A stretch of DNA of 33,888 nt from Actinomycetes bacterium (GTDB taxonomy: Bacteria; Actinomycetota; Acidimicrobiia; Acidimicrobiales; Acidimicrobiaceae): assembly GCA_021822605.1 (NCBI GenBank), contig JAKAQL010000021.1:1-33888 (forward strand), given 5' to 3'. Below, piece after piece: positions 23,358 through 31,265 of the stretch; positions within the stretch are counted from its first letter, which is position 1; each line of letters starts with the position of its first letter. The notes under the pieces are model-generated. The model was not told where the DNA came from and searched no databases. It worked only from the letters and a program-made list of their open reading frames with translations. Both the position numbers and the translations under genes were made by a program.

Positions 23358-24412
23358 TGGTCAGGATTCTCATCGCCGATGACTCCAGGGTGATTCGCAC
23401 TCGGGTAGCATCATGGATCGCAGCAGAGCTCGACCTTGAACTCGTTGGACAGGCGGAGAGCGGAACTCATGCGGTGGAGCTCTTTGTGCGGCTGCACCCC
23501 GATGTAGTGGTCCTCGATATAGAGATGCCTGGACTCGATGGGGTGGAGACGCTCCGCCAGATTCGCACGATCGATTCGTCGGTGCCGGTCATTATGTTCT
23601 CCGCACTGACGGATTCAGGTAGCCGAATGACGGTTGCCTCGATGTTGGCCGGTGCCAGCGACTACGTGGCCAAGCCAATCTCCTTTCAGGTCGAGGAACA
23701 GACTCGGCAGGCGCTGCTCGAACGCATTCGATCGTTGGTGAGGTCGAGCCCCGTTCTCGCCGTAGAGACACCCAGCCCTGCGGTGGCGGGACCCCAACAA
23801 CCCGGTCCATCTCGGTCTCCGGAGGTGATCGTGGTTGCAGCATCCACTGGAGGACCAGCGGCTCTCGGTGACTTTCTCGCCGCAGTTGGCACTGTCGATC
23901 TACCGATCGTAGTGGTGCAACATATCGCCACGCACTTTGTGGATCTCCTGGTTGAGCAACTCGGAGAGCAACTCGGGGCTGATGTCGCGGTCGGCGAGGA
24001 CGGTGAGTTCCTGGGCCCCGGGGTTATTCGATTTGCCCCGGGTCGTGTCCATGTGGAGCTCAAGCGGCGAGCTAGACAGCTACTCCTCGCCTATTCAGAT
24101 GAGGCTCCAGTCAACTCTTGCAAGCCATCGGCTGATGTTCTCTTTGACTCAGCCGCCGCCGTCACCCATCGCCCGATCGCTGTCGTGCTGAGTGGCATGG
24201 GAACCGACGGTGTTAAGGGAGCGCGCGCAATCGTCGCCAGCGATGGTGTTGTTTTTGCCCAGGACCAGATGACCTCTGTGGTTTGGGGCATGCCTGGGGC
24301 AGTTGTTAACGAAGGACTTGCGCGAACGATCGGTCCACCGGGCAACATCGGTGCCAGGGCACGCGCGTTAGCGATGGCAGCGCGATCAGCGAGACTCGAG
24401 GTGACCTCGTGA
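23357..24412 (+). CDS. cheB: Chemotaxis protein-glutamate methylesterase/deamidase CheB
   Basis: A 351-aa response regulator that demethylates chemoreceptors for adaptation. The receiver domain has D8-D9, phospho-acceptor D54 in VVLDIEMPG, and K107. The C-terminal esterase domain has the catalytic triad S163 in AASTGGP, H189 in VVQHI and D284 in LSGMGTDG. GTG 23357 gives the expected start MVRILIADDSRVIRTR; longer frames that begin at 23258 only add sequence from the cheW region. A Pro-rich linker (about 135-155) joins the domains. Confidence 0.96.
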   Translation: MVRILIADDSRVIRTRVASWIAAELDLELVGQAESGTHAVELFVRLHPDVVVLDIEMPGLDGVETLRQIRTIDSSVPVIMFSALTDSGSRMTVASMLAGASDYVAKPISFQVEEQTRQALLERIRSLVRSSPVLAVETPSPAVAGPQQPGPSRSPEVIVVAASTGGPAALGDFLAAVGTVDLPIVVVQHIATHFVDLLVEQLGEQLGADVAVGEDGEFLGPGVIRFAPGRVHVELKRRARQLLLAYSDEAPVNSCKPSADVLFDSAAAVTHRPIAVVLSGMGTDGVKGARAIVASDGVVFAQDQMTSVVWGMPGAVVNEGLARTIGPPGNIGARARALAMAARSARLEVTS

Positions 24413-25224
24413 CGATCGCTCTCGAAATGTATGATCGGTTGGCGGAGTTCCTGCAAGCGGAGATCGCGCTCCAGCTTGGGGAGTCGCGGGGCTACCTTGT
24501 TGAGCATCGACTGAGTCCACTCTTGAACAGGTTTGGCTTTGACAGCCTCGAAGACCTGATCGATGTGGTCATTCGAGAGCGTGAGTCGACGCTCGTACAG
24601 GCGGTGATCGATGCGATGGTAACGTGTGAAACGTCGTTCTTTCGTGAGCCTGGTACCTTCGATCTGTTGCGAACGCGGGTGATACCACCGCTGTTTGAGG
24701 AGCGCCAAGGACGGGCACTTCGTGTGTGGTCAGGCGCGGCGGCCTCCGGCCAGGAGGCCTACTCTGTCGCGATGCTCCTGATCGACCGGTTTCCCTCCCT
24801 GGCGAGGACGGCAAACATTCTTGCCACCGATGTCTCCTCGCGAATGGTCCAACGGACTCGGCTCGGGTGGTACTCCCAGCTTGAGATCGAGCGTGGACTC
24901 CCTCACCCACTCGCGCGGCGTTTTCTCACCCCTGAGCACAACGGGTACAAGGTAAGACCGGAGGTGGCTGCGCTGGTGAGCGCTCGCCAGATGAACCTGG
25001 CGCGCCCCTGGCAGATGCTTGGGATCCTCGACCTTGTTCTGTTGCGCAACATCCTTATTTACTTCTCTCCTGTCGTCAAGGCCTCGATCGCAGAACAGCT
25101 CATCAGACATCTTGCACCGGGAAGCGTCCTTGTGATGGCCACTGCTGAGTCACTACCCGGCGTCGATGGACGCTTCGAGAAGGTGGTGCCGAGCGAGCCG
25201 CACGTGCTGCGTTTTCGCGGTTAA
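24409..25224 (+). CDS. cheR: Chemotaxis protein methyltransferase CheR
   Basis: A 271-aa SAM-dependent enzyme that methylates receptor glutamates, opposing CheB. A helical N-terminal domain (about 1-75) precedes the Rossmann-like domain, with TSFFREP (about 72-78), the SAM-binding WSGAAASGQEAYSVAML, and ILATDVSSRMV. LVLLRNILIYFSP at about 208-220 is the family's NVxIYF block. GTG 24409 overlaps the cheB stop by four bases. It closes the cheA-cheW-cheB-cheR operon. Confidence 0.95.
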   Translation: MTIALEMYDRLAEFLQAEIALQLGESRGYLVEHRLSPLLNRFGFDSLEDLIDVVIRERESTLVQAVIDAMVTCETSFFREPGTFDLLRTRVIPPLFEERQGRALRVWSGAAASGQEAYSVAMLLIDRFPSLARTANILATDVSSRMVQRTRLGWYSQLEIERGLPHPLARRFLTPEHNGYKVRPEVAALVSARQMNLARPWQMLGILDLVLLRNILIYFSPVVKASIAEQLIRHLAPGSVLVMATAESLPGVDGRFEKVVPSEPHVLRFRG

Positions 25225-25337
25225 GCCTGCGCGGCCACCCATGGTGTGCCTTCGCTGTTATCACAACTCTTCGGTCGTTATTGGTAATTTCGGTCAAACT
25301 TGGCCATACTGTTTGTGGGAGGTATGAGTTAGCAGTC

Positions 25338-26093
25338 GTGGTGAAGTCGAATACCGTGCCGTTGTCACACAGTGCCTATCTCAGCATTCGCTCGGCGATC
25401 GTCTCGTTGGCGATCGAGCCGGGTAGCTTTCTGTTGGATCGCGATATCGCTGATCTTGTCGGCGCCTCCAGGACTCCCGTGCGTGAGGCCCTTGCTCGAT
25501 TGGAGGTCGAGGGGTGGCTTGAGTCGGTACCACGCAAAGGCTACCGAGTGCGGCTGATCGACTTTGGGGAGTTGCCGGAGGTGTCCGAGATGATCGCCAG
25601 CCTTGAGGCAGCCGCCGCCACTCGGCTGGCCAAGGTGCCCAATGCAATGGTGTTTTCGGTTCTGCGAGAGGTCAATGAACAGCTGGTGACGGTGGTCGAG
25701 CACGGCAACCCGGATGAGTTCATCCTCCTCGATGATCGATTCCATCGAGTGCTTCTCGGTGAGGCAGCCCATTATCCGCTGAGCGGTGGGGTTTATTCGC
25801 TGCTCGTCGATCAACTCCACCGTGCCCGGCTGATGCTACCTCCAACGGTGGCAGAAGAGGACCACCACATCAACGAACATCGGTTACTGATTCTCTCGAT
25901 GGAGCTCGGCGACAGCCAAGCAGCCTCGCTCCTGTCGAGAAGTCACCGCATGCGCATTGTCGAGCGGTTGAGCCAGCTGATGGTCCCGGGTCGAGAGGCC
26001 GAGAATGTCGCGAGTTCTGGTCAGCTGGTCGTCCCACGTCCAAAGCCACGCATGAGTCTACGTCGCCTCCGCGAAACCCGCCAAGAACCTTAA
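25338..26093 (+). CDS. GntR-family transcriptional regulator (FadR/FCD type)
   Basis: A regulator of about 251 aa. The N-terminal winged helix has IRSAIVSLAIEPGSFLLDRD, then SRTPVREALARLEVEGWLES, the GntR signature. A helical FCD-type ligand domain follows, with the metal-binding pattern D-x3-H in DDRFHRVLL and further histidines in NEHRLLILSMELGD and SHRMRIVERL. FCD members usually bind small organic acids and control metabolic genes. The start is uncertain: GTG 25338 or 25341 give a normal N-terminus, while TTG 25281 would add 19 unconserved residues. It is inserted between cheR and cheY on the same strand; a role in motility is not shown. Confidence 0.85.
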   Translation: MVKSNTVPLSHSAYLSIRSAIVSLAIEPGSFLLDRDIADLVGASRTPVREALARLEVEGWLESVPRKGYRVRLIDFGELPEVSEMIASLEAAAATRLAKVPNAMVFSVLREVNEQLVTVVEHGNPDEFILLDDRFHRVLLGEAAHYPLSGGVYSLLVDQLHRARLMLPPTVAEEDHHINEHRLLILSMELGDSQAASLLSRSHRMRIVERLSQLMVPGREAENVASSGQLVVPRPKPRMSLRRLRETRQEP

Positions 26094-26117
26094 GGCTGCC
26101 TCTTTGGCTGCCGATAT
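26091..26117 (+). promoter_or_regulatory. Candidate sigma-28 promoter of the cheY operon
   Basis: TAAGGCTG (26091-26098), exactly 11 bases, then GCCGATAT (26110-26117); the -10 matches seven of eight FliA/WhiG positions. A start near 26124 leaves about 25 bases of leader with GGAGGT before ATG 26149. The -35 begins at the stop codon of the GntR gene. Confidence 0.6.
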
Positions 26118-26148
26118 GGCCGAATGGGGTTGATGTGGAGGTAACAGA

Positions 26149-26514
26149 ATGAGGGTCTTGGTCGTTGACGATTCGCGTGCGATGCGTATGATCGTCATCC
26201 GCCAGCTGCGTCAGGCCGGCTTTGATGACGCTGAGTTTCTTGAGGCCCAAGATGGCATCGAGGCACTCCACCAGTTGAGCGATCACGAGGTTGACCTGGT
26301 TCTCTCTGATTGGAATATGCCCGAGATGAACGGGCTGGAGTTCCTGCGGGAACTTCGATCGCATGACAAGGAGGTGCCCTTTGGCTTTGTGACGTCGGAG
26401 GGAACCCCGGATATGGTGCGACTGGCTCGAGAGTCAGGGGCGTCGTTCTTGATCTCAAAGCCTTTTACACCGGCCAATTTCCGAGACGCACTCGATGCAG
26501 TGGGAGTTCAGTGA
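26149..26514 (+). CDS. cheY: Chemotaxis response regulator CheY
   Basis: A 121-aa single-domain receiver with the complete active site: D7-D8, phospho-acceptor D54 in LVLSDWNMPEMNGLEFL, T82 and K104. Phospho-CheY binds the flagellar switch to change rotation. The segment DWNMPEMNGLEFL is specific to motility-type CheY proteins. A GGAGGT ribosome binding site sits before ATG 26149. It leads a small operon with the CheX-like gene and the following unknown. Confidence 0.95.
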   Translation: MRVLVVDDSRAMRMIVIRQLRQAGFDDAEFLEAQDGIEALHQLSDHEVDLVLSDWNMPEMNGLEFLRELRSHDKEVPFGFVTSEGTPDMVRLARESGASFLISKPFTPANFRDALDAVGVQ

Positions 26515-26981
26515 TGATACAGATGACCAGGTGGTCGAGCGCGCTCCTCGACGGCGTGCGCGCGCTCGAGGGTGGGATCCTGCCATCCCTCGTCGGGGTG
26601 CCAGAACTTCATGCGGCGGGCATTCCATCGAATCTCCCGGGTGCCTGGGTGGGTCTCGTTGGCGATCGACTGTCGTTGCAGTTGGGTCTGGTCGCGGAGT
26701 TCGTCACGCTGGAGCTTCTCACGGCCAACATGATTGGACGCAGTGACCATTTGAGCGACGTGGAGATCACCGATGCGATCGCTGAGGTGGTGAACGTCAT
26801 CGGCGGGGTGGCAAAGCGATTGGTGATCGAGGCTGATCCTAGCCTTCGCTCCGGTCTCCCAATGTTTCTCTTCGGCCGGCTCCGGGTGCCGACCGGGACG
26901 GCGAGCGAGGTCTTTCGCCTCTCAACCGAGCTCGGTGAGCTGCATCTCGTCTCGATCAGTGACGCTGGCGACGAAGGATGA
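26511..26981 (+). CDS. CheX-like chemotaxis phosphatase
   Basis: A 156-aa protein of the CheC/CheX/FliY group, which removes phosphate from CheY. The helix ITDAIAEVVNVIGGVAKRLV at about 86-105 corresponds to the family's E-x-x-N catalytic helix (E92, N95), and a CheX has one such helix against two in CheC. It overlaps cheY by four bases (GTG at 26511, or ATG 26514 next to it), which supports CheY as its substrate. The family match is by pattern and position. Confidence 0.7.
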   Translation: MMIQMTRWSSALLDGVRALEGGILPSLVGVPELHAAGIPSNLPGAWVGLVGDRLSLQLGLVAEFVTLELLTANMIGRSDHLSDVEITDAIAEVVNVIGGVAKRLVIEADPSLRSGLPMFLFGRLRVPTGTASEVFRLSTELGELHLVSISDAGDEG

Positions 26982-27502
26982 TTACTGAGGCATCATCGCG
27001 TCTTTTACTGCCGAGTCTTGACGAACTTGAGTCGGTACTCTCGAACCTCATGAACGCCGAAGTTCTTGCTGCCCGTTATCCCAAGGGGAGTCAGCTGCCG
27101 GCGCTCTATCTGGCAGGTCTCTATCACGATCAAGATGAGGTGCTTCGATCCATCATCGAGGTAGATTTTCCCTTCGCGCTTACCTTCGGTGCGGGTCTCT
27201 CGATGATCCCGAAGGGCATGATCGATGAGGCGAGGGCTGCAGGAGCACTCACCGACACCATGACGGCCAATGTCCATGAGATCCTGAACATCTTTGGTCT
27301 TCTCTTCAATGAACAGCGACCGCATGCACCTCGAGCGCATCTGACCCAGTTGGTCGAGGTATCAGCGCTACCCGTCGAGGCGATGACGTTGTTGGGTTCT
27401 CCACACATCCAGGGCATCGATGCGAATATCTCTTGGCGTGACCGACAACCGGTTGGTGTCATCTCCGTACGATTGGTGCCCACGCTGCCGACTGGGCCAT
27501 GA
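26978..27502 (+). CDS. Unknown protein of the chemotaxis operon, possible divergent CheX/CheC-fold
   Basis: A 174-aa soluble protein I do not recognise. It overlaps the CheX-like gene by four bases (ATGA), so it is made with it. A stretch at about 66-112 (FPFALTFGAGLSM, then ANVHEILNIFGLLFNEQ) runs roughly parallel to the CheX-like protein's strand-plus-helix segment, and E102-x-x-N105 falls where E-x-x-N is expected. The rest of the CheX pattern is weak. It may be a second, divergent phosphatase or a regulatory partner. Its stop codon overlaps the first base of a 9-bp inverted repeat. Confidence 0.6.
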   Translation: MITEASSRLLLPSLDELESVLSNLMNAEVLAARYPKGSQLPALYLAGLYHDQDEVLRSIIEVDFPFALTFGAGLSMIPKGMIDEARAAGALTDTMTANVHEILNIFGLLFNEQRPHAPRAHLTQLVEVSALPVEAMTLLGSPHIQGIDANISWRDRQPVGVISVRLVPTLPTGP

Positions 27503-27548
27503 TCATCGAGGCTGGACGAGTCGATGATCGATGCACGTGTGATCGATC
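27501..27548 (+). repeat. Two overlapping inverted repeats with a shared arm
   Basis: GATCATCGA (27501-27509) pairs perfectly with TCGATGATC (27521-27529). GATCGAT (27526-27532) pairs perfectly with ATCGATC (27542-27548). The two stems share bases 27526-27529, so they exclude each other in RNA. No U-tract follows either, so neither is a standard terminator. They lie in the 101-base gap between the chemotaxis operon and the glycosyltransferase. Confidence 0.6.
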
Positions 27549-27603
27549 AAGACTGAACAGAGCAGGCTGAAGTGGGGCAAAGGCCACGAGAAAGGATGGG
27601 ATA

Positions 27604-29637
27604 GTGATCAAAACACGCGTTGTCGTACTAGTCTTGCTCGCCGATGAGCGGTCTCGCCGGAACGCCCGGCGGTATCTTTCAACGATCGTACCGGCGAGTT
27701 ACCCGATCATTCTGTTGGTGGAGGGACAACAGCTCACCTCCCGTGACCTCGATCGCCTTTCGCAGGCGGACCGGGTGTTGGTGGTGTCATCGGCCGCGTC
27801 ACTCACCCCCGGCTGGCTCGACGAGCTTCTCGTCATCTCGGGACGCTACCCAGAGGCAGTGATCGTCCCGGGATCCCCCAACGTCAACGGTCCCCAGCGG
27901 CAGGTTCTTGAGGAGAGTCAGCACATCGTGACCCTTGCAGAACAGGCGGAGTACGCATCGCATATGCGGCGAGCCTTTGCGGGTACCGCACAGCCGATCT
28001 CCTATGCGAGCGATCTCGTTGCCTGTGCTGCGGGTGCCTGGGTCCAGGAGAGTTGCACATCTGGGCCGACGACGAGCTTCGCACTGTTTTCCTCGCTGTA
28101 CCGGCATCGCGCGCTCGTGCTCGCACAGGGTTCCATTGCCTTCTCCTCCGAGGTGAAGACCAAGCTCATTCCGGGAGCGCCGACCACCACACCACTCCTT
28201 TCACTCTGCATGATCGTCAAGGATGAGGAGAGTTGTCTGGTCGAGGCCCTCCTATCCGTTCGCGATCTGGTCGATGAGATGATCGTCTTTGACACTGGAT
28301 CAACCGATGCCACCGTGCGCATCGCAAGGCAACACGGCGCCCGGGTCATTGAGGGGGAGTGGCGTGAGGATTTTGCGTGGGCACGTAATCAAACACTCAA
28401 CTATGCCACCGGTGCGTGGATCCTTTGGATCGACGCGGACGAGCGTGTGGTCGGTGACCGGTCGGCCCTTCGACTCCGGCTAGAGGATCCGTTGGCGCCA
28501 TATGAGGCCTACTCGGTGCGGATAGAGAATGCAACTGGCGGTGGACTCTCGCTGACCAACCACTTCGCCAATCGGCTCTTTCGCCGCAAGGACTGTTATT
28601 GGCGAGGAGCCATTCATGAGACGGTCTGGTACCGAGATGATCAGCGTAGCGCCTACTCGGTGCTCCAGCCCGATATCCACCTACGCCACATCGGTTATCT
28701 CGATACCGAGATGACGCGCAAGTCGAAGGCCGAGCGAAACCTTCGAATCTCTGAGGTCAATGGATCAGCGGCCTCAGAGGCTGAGGCCGCGCTTCATGAG
28801 GCGAGATCCATGACGATGAGTGGACGTCTTGAGGAGGCGGTAGCGCTTGTGGAGGAACAGGTGCTTGGTTCTGGGGTGCCCTTGATGGAACGAGTTGGCA
28901 TGCTAGCCATCTCTTTCTGGTATCGAGCACTTGGTCGATATGAGCAGGCCGAGTGGGCGATTGAACAACTCAGCGAGCACGGCTTCCATGAATACTTTGG
29001 GTTCCATGATCGTGCCCATCTTGCCTTTGCTCAAGGGCAGTTTGAGGAGGCGTTGCACTGGATCGATGCGGTTGGTGGTTTCGTCGTTGACCGCGATGGC
29101 CTCACGGTCAACCCGACCACGCTGTTGGGTTTGAAGGCGCGAGCGCTGGCTGCACTTGGTCGGGATGCTGAGGCCGCGCGGGTTATCATCGCTGGCCTTG
29201 CCCAGGGTGTGATGGATGTCCATCTGGCAGAACTCGCTGGTTTTATGGAACGCGGAGGAGTTGACGTCGCCGAGTTGCTGGCTGCACTTCCAGATGACAA
29301 GGAGCAGTTGGTGGCGGCCCAGCTCCTTCAAGTCTCCCCACAGTTGGCCGATCGCCTGCTCACAGAGCTGATCGAATTACGGCCAGATGACCGTACGCTT
29401 CTCGCAGCAGCCTCCTTGGTCGGTCGGCACCTCGAAATTGAGCGTGCCTCCTACTGGTCGCGCGTGCTGATCGAACACGGGTTGGGTCAACAGGCACCCG
29501 TAGTATGGTTGGCGACGAATGCAGAGGTCTCGATTGAAACCCGCATGGCTGCGGCGAAAGAGGCGGTTGCACTGGGTCAGACCGAGGTCGCTCGCGTGCT
29601 CGACGAGTTAGCCGACTTGGAGCGTACGCCGGTCTAG
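27604..29637 (+). CDS. GT2-family glycosyltransferase with degenerate N-terminal domain and TPR-like tail
   Basis: A 677-aa protein. Residues 198-400 form a GT-A glycosyltransferase of the kind often fused to TPRs: LSLCMIVKDEESCLVEALLS, FDTGSTDAT (about 229-237), WARNQTLNYATGAWILWIDA with the metal-binding DAD of IDADE, and later WRGAIHE. Residues 1-195 look like a second, degenerate GT-A-like unit without a DxD motif. From about 400 the protein is helical and repetitive, with TPR-like pairs (ALGRYEQAEWAIEQLSEHG, FAQGQFEEALHWIDAVG). GTG 27604 has AAGGATGGG upstream. Its position behind flagellar and chemotaxis genes suggests flagellin modification. The last 30 bases overlap the convergent gene. 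Confidence 0.8.
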   Translation: MIKTRVVVLVLLADERSRRNARRYLSTIVPASYPIILLVEGQQLTSRDLDRLSQADRVLVVSSAASLTPGWLDELLVISGRYPEAVIVPGSPNVNGPQRQVLEESQHIVTLAEQAEYASHMRRAFAGTAQPISYASDLVACAAGAWVQESCTSGPTTSFALFSSLYRHRALVLAQGSIAFSSEVKTKLIPGAPTTTPLLSLCMIVKDEESCLVEALLSVRDLVDEMIVFDTGSTDATVRIARQHGARVIEGEWREDFAWARNQTLNYATGAWILWIDADERVVGDRSALRLRLEDPLAPYEAYSVRIENATGGGLSLTNHFANRLFRRKDCYWRGAIHETVWYRDDQRSAYSVLQPDIHLRHIGYLDTEMTRKSKAERNLRISEVNGSAASEAEAALHEARSMTMSGRLEEAVALVEEQVLGSGVPLMERVGMLAISFWYRALGRYEQAEWAIEQLSEHGFHEYFGFHDRAHLAFAQGQFEEALHWIDAVGGFVVDRDGLTVNPTTLLGLKARALAALGRDAEAARVIIAGLAQGVMDVHLAELAGFMERGGVDVAELLAALPDDKEQLVAAQLLQVSPQLADRLLTELIELRPDDRTLLAAASLVGRHLEIERASYWSRVLIEHGLGQQAPVVWLATNAEVSIETRMAAAKEAVALGQTEVARVLDELADLERTPV

Positions 29638-30315
29638 CAGGTCCCCGACGAGCGAGAGGTCTGCTTGGAGGCCGTCCTGATAGACGGTAGCGCCGCCTGG
29701 TCCGCGCACCCGAATACCGCTGGCTCGATCGTAGATCAGTGCCGTCTGGGCATCGATCTCGACCATGACGGTTGGTGCATGGACCAGATGGATAGTTCGA
29801 TCCCGAATCGAGAGTGATCGCTGATCGGCGTGTGGCAGGATCGCGAGATGTGGGATGAGGCCAAGGCCAATGGTGAGTGCGCCACCCCGTGGGTCGATCA
29901 TCGGATCACCGAGCACCATTGCGGAGGCCGATGATGCGATCAGCGTGGTTCCCTTTGACCAAGCGTCTGCGAGCGCTCCGAGGGTTGGAGTGTTGAAGAG
30001 GACTGAACGGAGGTGAAGCGGCGAGCCACCGATGCAGTAAAGCACCTCGGCTCCACCGATCTTGGAGGCCAGCTCCTCATTCAGAGCGTCGGTGCGGTTG
30101 TAGATCTCGATCACATCGACCTCGACCCCTAGTCTCTCGAGGTAGAGGGTGCCGTTCGCGACCGCCTGATCTGGTCGTTCATAGGCTGCCGCCGTGGGGA
30201 GGATGCTGACCCGCCGAGCTCCGGTCTGCGTGAGGATCTCTTCATCAAAGGTGCAGAGCGGTCCGAACTCGTCACCGCCGACGAGCGCAATGGTGCCATA
30301 GTGTGGAGTCTTCAT
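29608..30315 (-). CDS. Peptidase S51-like protein (cyanophycinase / dipeptidase E family)
   Basis: A 235-aa class I glutamine-amidotransferase-like hydrolase. IALVGGDEF opens the fold and VLYCIGGSPLHL is the family's GG turn. The nucleophile elbow reads TLIASSASAMVLGDPM with the probable Ser at 129. Most members have S-A-G at the elbow; here the Gly is replaced by Ser131. GLIPHLAILPHADQR provides the His region. S51 enzymes cleave after aspartate, in cyanophycin or in dipeptides; the substrate here is unknown. Its stop lies 30 bases inside the glycosyltransferase gene. Confidence 0.75.
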   Translation of the reverse strand: MKTPHYGTIALVGGDEFGPLCTFDEEILTQTGARRVSILPTAAAYERPDQAVANGTLYLERLGVEVDVIEIYNRTDALNEELASKIGGAEVLYCIGGSPLHLRSVLFNTPTLGALADAWSKGTTLIASSASAMVLGDPMIDPRGGALTIGLGLIPHLAILPHADQRSLSIRDRTIHLVHAPTVMVEIDAQTALIYDRASGIRVRGPGGATVYQDGLQADLSLVGDLLDRRTLQVG

Positions 30316-30394
30316 CGTGTGCCAAGCCTAGTAACCATTTGGAGACTGCTTAGTCATGGCCATCGGTACGCGAGGGAACCGGTACGATTGGTGT

Positions 30395-31255
30395 GTGCAG
30401 CTTTCAAGGATCGGCGTGGTTGGTGGGGGGACGATGGCCTCCGGCATTGTTGAGGCATGCGTCCTGGCCGATTATGACGTGGTGGTCCGCACCCGGTCAG
30501 AGGCGGCGTCTCGATCGGTGAAGGCTGCGCTTGAACGACACCTGCGACGACGACTGACGCGTAACGAGATCGACGATGAACGTTATGAGACGGCGATGTC
30601 AGGGGTTCGTTACACGACCGACATCGATGATCTCTACGATCGGCACCTGGTGATCGAATCAGTGGTCGAGGATATTGAGGTCAAGAAGCATCTCTTCTCT
30701 CAGTTAGATCATGTCCTCATCGAGGGGGCAATGATCGCGACCAACACCTCCACACTCCCGGTCATGGCCTTGGCTGCCACCACGAAACGGCCTGAGCTTG
30801 TCCTTGGCCTTCATTTCTTCAATCCAGTTGGCAGCCTTCGACTGGTGGAGGTCGTCCGATCGCTCGTCGTTGCCCCTGAGGTACTCGATGCTGGAGTGCA
30901 CTTTGTACAGACGCTCGACAAGGAACCCGTCATCGTCAACGATGAGGCCGGCTTCGTCGTCAACGCGCTGTTGTTCCCCTATCTGAACACCGCCGTCAGG
31001 CTCCTTGAGCGGGGAGTCGCGACGAAGGAGGACATCGATCGTGCGATGATGCTCGGGTGCAACTATCCGATGGGACCGCTCGCCTTGCTCGATCTTGTAG
31101 GGCTCGACGTTGCCGTCGCAATTCTTGAACGACTCTATGAGGAGACCGGGGATCCGGCGATGCTGGCGGCACCGACCCTTCGCAGGATGCGAGAGGCCGG
31201 TCAGTTGGGTCGCAAGGCCGGTCGAGGCTTCTACGACTATCAATCGAAGATCTGA
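30395..31255 (+). CDS. 3-hydroxyacyl-CoA dehydrogenase (3-hydroxybutyryl-CoA dehydrogenase type)
   Basis: A 286-aa NAD(P)-dependent enzyme interconverting acetoacetyl-CoA and (S)-3-hydroxybutyryl-CoA, or longer homologues. The Rossmann motif GVVGGGTMASGIVE is at about 7-20. The catalytic pair is H140 in LGLHFFNPV and E152 in LVEVV, with N190 in the VNDEAGFVVNAL region. The C-terminal domain has MMLGCNYPMGPLALLDLVGL. GTG 30395 gives the normal family length; ATG 30356 would add 13 unconserved residues. No ribosome binding site precedes the GTG, so a leaderless start is possible. The mutase gene follows after ten bases. Confidence 0.9.
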   Translation: MQLSRIGVVGGGTMASGIVEACVLADYDVVVRTRSEAASRSVKAALERHLRRRLTRNEIDDERYETAMSGVRYTTDIDDLYDRHLVIESVVEDIEVKKHLFSQLDHVLIEGAMIATNTSTLPVMALAATTKRPELVLGLHFFNPVGSLRLVEVVRSLVVAPEVLDAGVHFVQTLDKEPVIVNDEAGFVVNALLFPYLNTAVRLLERGVATKEDIDRAMMLGCNYPMGPLALLDLVGLDVAVAILERLYEETGDPAMLAAPTLRRMREAGQLGRKAGRGFYDYQSKI

Positions 31256-31265
31256 GAGGATTGAG

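Noticed and set aside
31110-31265. Longer mutase N-terminus starting at 31110
   Set aside because: It lies within the dehydrogenase gene in another frame, and ATG 31266 has its own ribosome binding site and a normal family start.
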